This document shows, piece after piece, positions 14,901 to 19,814 of a stretch of 19,814 bases of DNA (position 1 is its first letter; every line of letters begins with the position of its first letter). This stretch comes from an uncultured bacterium (GTDB lineage Bacteria > Cyanobacteriota > Vampirovibrionia > Gastranaerophilales > Gastranaerophilaceae). Location of the stretch: assembly GCA_900553205.1 (NCBI GenBank), contig USCK01000015.1, forward strand, positions 1-19,814. The letters run 5' to 3'. The position numbers and the translations under genes were made by a program. The notes under the pieces are model-generated. The model was given only the letters and a program-made list of their open reading frames with translations. It was not told the origin of the DNA and ran no database searches.

Positions 14901-15436
14901 GAAAATATAAAGAATCATTCTGGGGATTGTTGAGTGATTTGTTAATAGGTTATGCTTATCAGAAGCTGGATTCGGATATAAAAGCAAGAGTAATTTTTAA
15001 AGATGTTGCAAGTATTGCTCAAAAATCAGGTATGGGCTATATGTCTGTTCTTGCCAACTGGTTTATTGCAGGGTTACATTATGATATGCATGAATATGAT
15101 GCTGCAAGTAAGATAATCGGTGATAATTTAATTGTGATAGCTCGTTCAAGTTCTGATGATATGTTGCCTGCGATATTATCGTATATTCTACAAATTAATA
15201 TTGTTGTTGCGCAAGGTGCGTTTGATACTGATTTGCAACCGATATTATACAAAATAAACTATGGTTGTGAAAGATTTAATCTTCAATATATGCAATCAAT
15301 GTTGGTTGAATACGACTCTTATATCGAAGGTTATAATTCAGCTATAGAGGCTAAAAAGAAAGAACAGAATCAAAATGAAAATACTGAAGCTGAGGAAGTC
15401 GAATCTACAGAAGAAAGTAACACTTCCTCAAATTAA
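11975..15436 (+). CDS. Zinc-ribbon protein with degenerate cyclase-like and STAND-like ATPase regions and helical repeats
   Basis: Seen: 1153 residues. Six CxxC pairs (C3/C6, C17/C20, C28/C31, C40/C43, C51/C54, C65/C68) form three zinc ribbons. Residues about 82-250 follow the layout of class III nucleotide cyclases (AITFPNLDDL, then AVKSAIELM, then a GLN...YADGLQLI block) but lack the metal-binding Asp residues. Residues about 331-352 sit where a Walker A loop should be but have no GxxGxGK. IYIENFDLIDETSLEIF near 446-462 resembles the Walker B block of AAA_16/STAND proteins, with Asp-Asp lost. Residues about 680-1115 look like TPR-type helical repeats, and the tail is acidic. Inference: a non-catalytic descendant of a zinc-ribbon/cyclase/ATPase/TPR signalling protein, working as a scaffold or sensor. 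It lies 20 nt before glgA. Confidence 0.75.
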   Translation: MECSRCNNEVSEHDKVCPHCKKVLLLECPICHKLSRTPLCPECGFVIVSKCYKCGQLNKTINGTCKKCGFSTFKSVSMNEAETDEFACLAITFPNLDDLRPAFKNKQIFNKFFKKLKSFIFAFGKQQENRVQYLNNIFIIKYYKEFSMSRSANKAVKSAIELMNKIAEISFKLKKTKGVKMACKMTILKRTLENDNESFNTGLNIKLINTENKKEDYADGLQLITDQYINSLISRQYKQEMIYSSQVNDELLEFYEFPIKSQLTPIIIEDDKDKKENRLTKPKELPKISDLTEEKPEIDLYSNKPIDIKTKCEFLKLQGIDVPQKLQEFLANDVFVTIKAKENLALSSSMIYDAIKAKNPKVLHVVCSDGFVYDPYACFKELIASYLGFDTKLANLDAASTQKLKTFDKEDFVYKLLIHAPMDDIEPQVALKQYMEIFYAFIEHQKGSVIYIENFDLIDETSLEIFISMIENFEQMGISFVVTVPDTYLVHKEINELLYLNVYKEIEIQKTPFDRLLETIPEDISEIRDSFYFKKIEDQFMGGILYFQHALQYLRDTHVFISHDGKLFVNAEKTIIFPSSLEQLLTKRFESLEENECFILAYASFLGNNMVIGILNNLGIENLDVAIRSLCEKKLITINNFIVEVENFRLLQKVIRDFLDDDVKKLITQNILEKLHAKTLQVIKSLGLITESQMTIFELSKYAISHGDFNAYLRNCKRFLSIIEKIPRKNLLPEIKEAKDYIYSTLALYINKYPSHKIYAISKIIFEDCVRKKDDLKIMNISSLMLDSALMGENYILAQQSLHNVLIRMLNPALTEGNANIQSKYFFYSCINVKILFHAGKFKQCIEVLDNILLSINQELFMQLGASNVSKDAFVSYFMSILPYGALARVFICDNGLDQFYEKIRYMFSQDMPGAQAIKYLEMLVHNQEIEFDESFDSQFDNISQIIRCFIVAFKLFDGDYNAFAQNIYQVKLLARKYKESFWGLLSDLLIGYAYQKLDSDIKARVIFKDVASIAQKSGMGYMSVLANWFIAGLHYDMHEYDAASKIIGDNLIVIARSSSDDMLPAILSYILQINIVVAQGAFDTDLQPILYKINYGCERFNLQYMQSMLVEYDSYIEGYNSAIEAKKKEQNQNENTEAEEVESTEESNTSSN

Positions 15437-15456
15437 TATGTAAAGGAGAATAATTA

Positions 15457-16899
15457 ATGAAAATATTGTTTGCGGCAGCAGAAGTTGCTCCCTTTTCAAA
15501 AGCCGGTGGGCTTTCAGATGTTATCGGCAGTTTACCTAAATATTTAGAAAAAGATGCAGAAATTGCTATTTTTACTCCTTTGCATGGATGTATCGATAAA
15601 AAAAAATATGGAATAAAAGAGCTTGAAAACTCTGAAATGTGGATAACTTTCGGTTCATCTCCTCAAAAATTCAAACTCTACATGTGCAAACTTCCTGATA
15701 CTGATATCAATGTGTTTTTTGTTCAGAGTGATTGGTATTTTTCTTGCTTCAAAGAAGTTTATCCTCGCTGGCTGGACCCTCAATATGAACATGAAAGATA
15801 TATTGCATTTTCTTTGGCAACATTAGAATATGCAAAACAATTAAACTTTAGAGCAGATATTATTCATTCAAACGATTGGCACACAGCTATGATTCCTTTG
15901 TATATTAAAGCTAATTATAAGTTTGATGAATTTTGGTCAAAAACTAAGAATGTTTTTGAAATCCATAATTTGGCATATCAAGGTGAATGGTTTGAGAGCA
16001 TTTTAGATTTTGCGAATATGCGTAAAGATATCGTTTACAATGAATGGGGGTGTGAGCATTACGGCAGAGTTAATTGGATGAAGGGTGCAATTAATTATTC
16101 TGATAAAATCGTAGCTGTATCTCCTAAATACGCACAAGAAATTCTTACAGGTGAGTTTGGCGAAGGTATGGATTATACCCTAAGAGGTAATTCAGATAAA
16201 CTTGTTGGTATCTTGAACGGCATTGATTACAAAGTGTTTAATCCAAAAATTGATAAAAATTTGTTTAAGAATTTCGATGTGAAAACTTTGCAAAATAAAG
16301 AAGAAAACAAGAAAAAAATCTTAGAATATTTTGGTTTAAAATATAATCCTGAAAGACCTTTAATAGCTCTAATTTCAAGATTAGTAAATCAAAAAGGTAT
16401 TGATTTGATTAGAGATGTAGAAAATGATTTACGTCATTTGCCGGCAGATTTTATTTTCTTAGGTTCAGGGGATTCCTCTTATGAAAACTTATTTATATGG
16501 TTGTCTAATAATACTTCAAATATCAGAACTTATGTAGGATATAAAGGAGATTTGGCTAATCAAATCTATGCAGGTAGTGATTTCTTCTTGATGCCGTCAA
16601 AATTTGAGCCATGTGGCTTGAGCCAGTTAATAGCTATGCGCTATGGCTCTTTACCTATCGTTAGAGCAACAGGTGGATTAGAAAATACAGTTGTCGGGTA
16701 TCCTCTTGATAATTCTACAGGCTTCAAGTTTTGGAGATATGATGGGTGGGATATGAAGGAAGCTATTAATTGTGCAATAGGTGTATATAAAGATAAATAT
16801 ACCTTCAATGCTATGAGAAAATCTGCTATGGAAAGTGATTTCAGTTGGAAGAAGAGCTCTGAAATTTATCTTAATATGTATAAGGAGCTTGTCGGATAG
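15457..16899 (+). CDS. glgA: Glycogen synthase (GT5, ADP-glucose type)
   Basis: Seen: 480 residues. K15-A-G-G-L-S-D-V is the nucleotide-sugar binding KxGGL motif; HSNDWHTAMIP, LNGIDYKVFNP, RLVNQKGIDLI and KFEPCGLSQLIAMRYG are further GT5 blocks. The length is normal for bacterial GlgA. Known: it transfers glucose from ADP-glucose to growing alpha-1,4-glucan. AAGGAG 8 nt before the ATG gives a strong start. It sits 20 nt after the zinc-ribbon protein and directly before mrnC, so the three probably share the promoter at 11940. No other glycogen gene is in view. The position behind a putative signalling protein might tie carbon storage to a sensory input, which is inference. Confidence 0.95.
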   Translation: MKILFAAAEVAPFSKAGGLSDVIGSLPKYLEKDAEIAIFTPLHGCIDKKKYGIKELENSEMWITFGSSPQKFKLYMCKLPDTDINVFFVQSDWYFSCFKEVYPRWLDPQYEHERYIAFSLATLEYAKQLNFRADIIHSNDWHTAMIPLYIKANYKFDEFWSKTKNVFEIHNLAYQGEWFESILDFANMRKDIVYNEWGCEHYGRVNWMKGAINYSDKIVAVSPKYAQEILTGEFGEGMDYTLRGNSDKLVGILNGIDYKVFNPKIDKNLFKNFDVKTLQNKEENKKKILEYFGLKYNPERPLIALISRLVNQKGIDLIRDVENDLRHLPADFIFLGSGDSSYENLFIWLSNNTSNIRTYVGYKGDLANQIYAGSDFFLMPSKFEPCGLSQLIAMRYGSLPIVRATGGLENTVVGYPLDNSTGFKFWRYDGWDMKEAINCAIGVYKDKYTFNAMRKSAMESDFSWKKSSEIYLNMYKELVG

Positions 16900-17265
16900 A
16901 TGCAAGAACTTTCTATGAGAAACTATGCTCATATAGGAGATGCCGTTTGGGAACTGTTTGTCAGAGAATATACCGTATTCAAAACTCAGAATACAAAACT
17001 TCTGCATAATATGACAACGGAACGAGTAAGAGCAGGTTTTCAGGCAAGATATTTGGAATTGATTCAAGATGAATTGAACGAATCAGAACAAGATATTGCA
17101 AGACGAGCTAGAAATGCGTCTATTCCTGTTGCAAGAAGAAATAATCAGTCAGAATATCGTTTGTCTACGGCTTTTGAAGCTCTTTTGGGATATTGGTATT
17201 TGAATGATAAAGGTAGATTAAATTATTTCTTTGAAAAGTTTAAGCAAATGAAAGAGTTTATTTGA
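16900..17265 (+). CDS. mrnC: Mini-ribonuclease III
   Basis: Seen: 121 residues of the RNase III catalytic domain without a double-stranded RNA-binding domain. YAHIGDAVWELFVR holds the catalytic D14 and E18, ARRARN is the conserved basic block, and STAFEALLGYWYL holds the second acidic site E93. Known: Mini-III matures 23S rRNA ends in Bacillus and occurs in Firmicutes and cyanobacteria. The ATG directly follows the glgA stop (no gap), with AAGGAG 12 nt upstream inside glgA. Its 3' end overlaps the convergent holB by 8 nt. Confidence 0.9.
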   Translation: MQELSMRNYAHIGDAVWELFVREYTVFKTQNTKLLHNMTTERVRAGFQARYLELIQDELNESEQDIARRARNASIPVARRNNQSEYRLSTAFEALLGYWYLNDKGRLNYFFEKFKQMKEFI

Positions 17266-18115
17266 TTAGTTTAAGACATAGATTATCAAATACGTTTTGA
17301 GGATTCATACCTAAATTTATTTCTTTTTTAGCAGTTTCTATTTGTTTTATATCATCAATAAATGAAATATTATCAGGGTTGCTTTTCAGTATTGATAGTA
17401 TGTAGTTTTGCATTTCTTCTAAAATTTTATCGGCAGGAATTTCTTTTGTAAGATTTATTAGTGTTTGAGAAATATCAAAAACTTTACTTCTTTCAAAATT
17501 CCAGTAATCTTGAAATATCGGTTTTATTGATTCAAAAGAAAAATCTTCTCTTTCACCTTTTGAAATATTGAAACATTGAGAACGAGAAACTATTGTTGAG
17601 ATTATGTCTTCTTTATTAGAGGTCAAGAAAATAAACATAATTCTGTCGTTTGGTTCTTCAATAATTTTTAACATAGAATTGGCAGGTTCTTCTTGAAAAT
17701 TTTGTGGAGTTAATCCTCTTATGTTACCGTTTTCGTCTTTATCACAGAATATGAATACTCGATAAAACTCAGATGTTGTCATTAACATATTTTTAATCAT
17801 TTCTGATTGTTTTATAGAAATAACTGTTTTAGTTTCGTCATCAGCAGGTTTGTTGTCTATTTTTGAGATGGTTAAAACTGCAGGGTGAGTGTTTTCTCTA
17901 ATCCAACGACAGTTTAGGCATTGGCAATTGTTTGTATGGTCACCTGTGCAGTTTAATTCCCTTGCTATTTCTTTTGCTAAAATATATTGAGATTCCAAAT
18001 CATTACCACAAAACAATAAACTGTGTGCTATAGGAACTCCTTTGTTATTTAATTTGTTTTGTATTCCCTTTTTAAAATAATTGGTAAGAAAAGGATATTT
18101 ATCGGATAATAGCAT
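17258..18115 (-). CDS. holB: DNA polymerase III delta' subunit (clamp-loader AAA+)
   Basis: Seen: 285 residues. An AAA+ core in which the Walker A site (FCGNDLESQY, 36-45) lacks GxGK, then a zinc-binding insert C56-x7-C64-x-C66-x2-C69, FQEEPANSMLKIIEEP, and the sensor/arginine-finger region IVSRSQCF. Known: delta' is the non-ATPase stator of the clamp loader and supplies an arginine finger, so loss of Walker A is expected for the role rather than decay. The usual SRC triad reads SRS here. The ATG at 18115 lies 17 nt inside the end of holA, so the two clamp-loader subunits are translationally coupled, which supports both assignments. Confidence 0.87.
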   Translation of the reverse strand: MLLSDKYPFLTNYFKKGIQNKLNNKGVPIAHSLLFCGNDLESQYILAKEIARELNCTGDHTNNCQCLNCRWIRENTHPAVLTISKIDNKPADDETKTVISIKQSEMIKNMLMTTSEFYRVFIFCDKDENGNIRGLTPQNFQEEPANSMLKIIEEPNDRIMFIFLTSNKEDIISTIVSRSQCFNISKGEREDFSFESIKPIFQDYWNFERSKVFDISQTLINLTKEIPADKILEEMQNYILSILKSNPDNISFIDDIKQIETAKKEINLGMNPQNVFDNLCLKLIK

Positions 18116-19055
18116 TTTCGACCTCTGATATTATATCTATTGATGCTCCAGATTTTATTTTGTATTCTGCCTCTGTAAGCATTTCTTTCAAGTGTACTAA
18201 GTCTTTTAAAGATGTGTTTTTTAGTTTTTGAATTGTTTGTTTAACTACAAACTCATGTTGACCAACTACTTTTGAAATTTCTGACGCTGACATTGTGGTA
18301 GATTTTAGTTTTATTAAAATCCATTTTCTAAGCATAGTTTGTGTCGCAGCTAATAGTTCTAACGGGTGTTTTTTATCTAGCAGGCGTTTCAGCTCTAATA
18401 ATGCCAAACCTTTTTGACCCTTCATAACAAAATCTGCAAAGTTAAAAATATCTTGGTTAGAAATACATATTTCTTTAACCATTTTTGCTGTAACTTTTTT
18501 GTTCGGGTATGCTAGAAGTGCAAGCTTTTCAAGCTCTGTTGCAAATTCTCTTAAATTATTCCCGATATGCTCAATCATGATATTTATGGCATCTGTTTCC
18601 AGTGTAATATCGTGTTTTTTGCTTTCTTTATTAATCCATGCAGACAATTCTGCAGTTTTGTAGGTTTTGATTGTAGGAAATTCTTTTGAGTTGTATTTAG
18701 ATAAAATTTTGTATATTTTTTTTCTTGAATCAGGCTTTTTGCCTTCGTTTCTAGGGTATTTGGCAACAAAAAATATATCAAGCGAATCTGTGTTGCCTTC
18801 CAATGCTTCTGAAATCTCTTTTGTTTGATTATCTTCAAGAGTAGAGGTTAATAATTTTTCGCATCTTATAACCACCATAAGTTTTCCAAACATCATTGGC
18901 TGGGTTCGCAGAATTGCTATCAAATCAGGATATGAAGGATTGTCATGGACTGCATAATTCATTGATGAAAAATTCGTATCAAGTTTATCTCGATACTTTT
19001 TTAGTTCTTCATCAAGAAGATAGTCTTCATCTCCATAAAAAAAGTAAATACCCAT
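18099..19055 (-). CDS. holA: DNA polymerase III delta subunit (clamp loader)
   Basis: Seen: 318 residues from ATG 19055, beginning MGIYFFYGDEDYLLDEEL, the characteristic delta N-terminus that replaces a P-loop. Further HolA features are FFVAKYP, LREFATELEKLALLAYP and the C-terminal clamp-loader collar helices. Known: delta opens the beta clamp. A longer frame from GTG 19070 exists, but its first codons are the TATAAT hexamer itself, so 19055 is preferred. Its ATG lies 7 nt after the -10, leaving no leader. holB overlaps its end by 17 nt. Confidence 0.9.
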   Translation of the reverse strand: MGIYFFYGDEDYLLDEELKKYRDKLDTNFSSMNYAVHDNPSYPDLIAILRTQPMMFGKLMVVIRCEKLLTSTLEDNQTKEISEALEGNTDSLDIFFVAKYPRNEGKKPDSRKKIYKILSKYNSKEFPTIKTYKTAELSAWINKESKKHDITLETDAINIMIEHIGNNLREFATELEKLALLAYPNKKVTAKMVKEICISNQDIFNFADFVMKGQKGLALLELKRLLDKKHPLELLAATQTMLRKWILIKLKSTTMSASEISKVVGQHEFVVKQTIQKLKNTSLKDLVHLKEMLTEAEYKIKSGASIDIISEVENAIIR

Positions 19056-19061
19056 ATAGTG

Positions 19062-19067
19062 ATTATA
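19062..19067 (-). promoter_or_regulatory. -10 box of holA, leaderless
   Basis: TATAAT on the minus strand ends 7 nt before the ATG at 19055. Its -35 region falls inside the terminator stem of the upstream EF-hand gene and is poorly conserved. Confidence 0.6.
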
Positions 19068-19071
19068 CACT

Positions 19072-19103
19072 AAAAACGAGAGGTTAAACTAAACCTCTCG
19101 TTT
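19072..19103 (-). terminator. Rho-independent terminator of the EF-hand gene
   Basis: A perfect 12-bp stem pairs AAACGAGAGGTT (19074-19085) with AACCTCTCGTTT (19092-19103) around a 6-nt loop. On the minus strand it runs into five T residues (19076-19072); the plus strand has only three. It therefore ends the leftward transcript of the 19128-19400 gene, directly before the holA -10. Confidence 0.85.
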
Positions 19104-19127
19104 AAAAGATATTAAATTTTATTTTGT

Positions 19128-19400
19128 TTATGCTTCATAAGAAACATTTGGTTCTGAATTATTAACTTGTGGTTCTTCGGTAGCATTCGGTACTGTTGCT
19201 TTTGTCGAATTAATTTGCTTCAAAATTTCGTCACAGAGTTCAGTATTTGCTATAATTTCTTCGAAACTAAGTTCTCCATTATTATCTGTATCTGCTGCTG
19301 TAATTATGTAGCTCTGCACACCCATTTCAGTTGCTTGTCTTGTTGTAATTTTATCCACATTAAATGTGGTCGTAAATGTGTATTGTGAAATAGTGCTCAT
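19128..19400 (-). CDS. Small single EF-hand protein
   Basis: Seen: 90 residues from ATG 19400, without signal peptide. The Ser/Thr-rich N-terminus is followed by one canonical calcium-binding loop DTDNNGELSFEE, with Asp, Asp, Asn, Gly, Leu and Glu at loop positions 1, 3, 5, 6, 8 and 12. The last 25 residues are rich in Asn, Pro and Glu. The frame opens 5 codons earlier at TTG 19415; the ATG is preferred, though only a weak GGAAA precedes it. Its own terminator (19072-19103) supports it as a real, single-gene transcript. Known: lone bacterial EF-hands often need a partner or dimer to bind calcium well. The protein is probably cytoplasmic; the function is unknown. Confidence 0.75.
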   Translation of the reverse strand: MSTISQYTFTTTFNVDKITTRQATEMGVQSYIITAADTDNNGELSFEEIIANTELCDEILKQINSTKATVPNATEEPQVNNSEPNVSYEA

Positions 19401-19629
19401 TTTGAATGTTTCCAAAGATTTTATATTAAATCTTTTATTTTACTTAAACGTTTTCTCCTCAGTCTTGTGTAGCCATTTAACTCTTGATTTAGCACGAATC
19501 ATAAAATGATAAACTTATTTTCAAGTTTTAAGCTCCTTTCTTTTGGTTACTCTTTAATAAAGTTTTTTGAAAATCTCAAATTTCAAATTTTAAAATAATT
19601 GTTACATTTGTAATATTTTGGTTCAACTG

Positions 19630-19638
19630 TGATAAAAT
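19630..19638 (+). promoter_or_regulatory. Extended -10 promoter of the right-edge gene, leaderless
   Basis: TGaTAAAAT ends 7 nt before the ATG at 19645; no convincing -35 is seen at 16-18 nt. The rest of the 19416-19629 gap is A+T-rich and shows no other clear element. Confidence 0.6.
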
Positions 19639-19644
19639 AGACTT

Positions 19645-19814
19645 ATGAAAACTAGACTGGTTAAAAAAGTATTAGTCGTATGTGCAGCATTAATGACTTT
19701 AAGTCCCGTAATGGGTGATGAGTTTAAAAACAGTGTTGTAAATATGAAGTTTACAAAAGATGCTGCAGGAAATTTAAGAGTTAATGTTGTTACGGCAAAA
19801 CCTTATAATAATCC
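19645..19814 (+). CDS. Exported protein of unknown function, 5' end only
   Basis: Seen: 56 codons open to the window edge. A Sec-type signal peptide is visible: basic MKTRLVKK, hydrophobic VLVVCAALMTLSPVM, with cleavage likely after Gly near residue 23, before DEF. The mature start is DEFKNSVVNMKFTKDAAGN, followed by beta-strand-like sequence. No lipobox fits the position. The frame has no ribosome binding site, and its ATG lies 7 nt after an extended -10. Too little is present to name a family. Confidence 0.7.
   Translation, partial: MKTRLVKKVLVVCAALMTLSPVMGDEFKNSVVNMKFTKDAAGNLRVNVVTAKPYNN

Noticed and set aside
16678..17067. 129-residue minus-strand frame opposite glgA/mrnC
   Set aside because: It is antisense to two strongly identified genes and has no recognisable motif.
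17364..18010. holB as a decayed ATPase because Walker A is missing
   Set aside because: Delta' subunits normally lack an active P-loop; the zinc site and arginine-finger region are kept.
19056..19070. GTG start for holA
   Set aside because: It would make the promoter hexamer TATAAT codons 2-3; the ATG at 19055 fits the conserved delta N-terminus.
19440..19502. 20-codon minus-strand frame (MIRAKSRVKWLHKTEEKTFK) upstream of the EF-hand gene
   Set aside because: No ribosome binding site at proper spacing (the nearest AAAGGAG is about 30 nt upstream) and no supporting context; chance is likely in a 244-nt gap.

Overview
This is an A+T-rich bacterial chromosome segment (about two thirds A+T by eye) with tightly packed genes, several short overlaps and no gene-free stretch over 300 bases. 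The gene set includes an archaeal-type split glutamate synthase, a NrtR-like Nudix regulator, SecG, a COG2509 FAD protein, FolC, GlgA, Mini-III RNase and the Pol III delta/delta' pair. Together with the base composition it suggests a low-GC anaerobe, perhaps a non-photosynthetic cyanobacterial relative (Vampirovibrionia/Gastranaerophilales). That assignment is inference; a clostridial host is not excluded. I see no tRNA, rRNA, CRISPR array, insertion sequence or clear prophage.

Layout. 1-2388 (minus): glutaminase-type subunit, then the FMN/ferredoxin subunit of a glutamate synthase, the latter running off the left edge. 2487-3911 (plus): a short Orn/Lys/Arg decarboxylase. 3912-4030: a convergent gap holding a 64-bp imperfect inverted repeat. 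4031-5621 (minus): NrtR-like regulator, secG and a short-chain dehydrogenase in one unit. 5756-10243 (plus): FAD protein, orphan sensor histidine kinase, folC. 10244-10445: untranslated, with a hairpin and a minus-strand terminator. 10446-10869 (minus): two small unknown proteins, one Cys-rich, divergent from a LexA/CI-like S24 repressor and a DUF167 gene (11016-11929). 11975-17265 (plus): a 1153-residue zinc-ribbon protein with degenerate cyclase-like and ATPase-like regions, then glgA and mrnC. 17258-19055 (minus): holA then holB, meeting mrnC tail to tail. 19128-19400 (minus): a small EF-hand protein with its own terminator. 19645 to the right edge (plus): the start of an exported protein.

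The most consistent unexplained signal is in translation initiation. Six genes have their ATG only 7-8 nt downstream of the last base of a good -10 hexamer, which leaves essentially no 5' leader. In the glutaminase subunit the start is fixed independently by the Cys2 nucleophile. Other genes here (4947, 5756, 10869, 15457) have ordinary Shine-Dalgarno leaders, so both modes appear to coexist. The other items most worth attention are the zinc-ribbon/pseudo-enzyme protein and the repressor/Cys-rich small-protein locus with two palindromes between the divergent genes.
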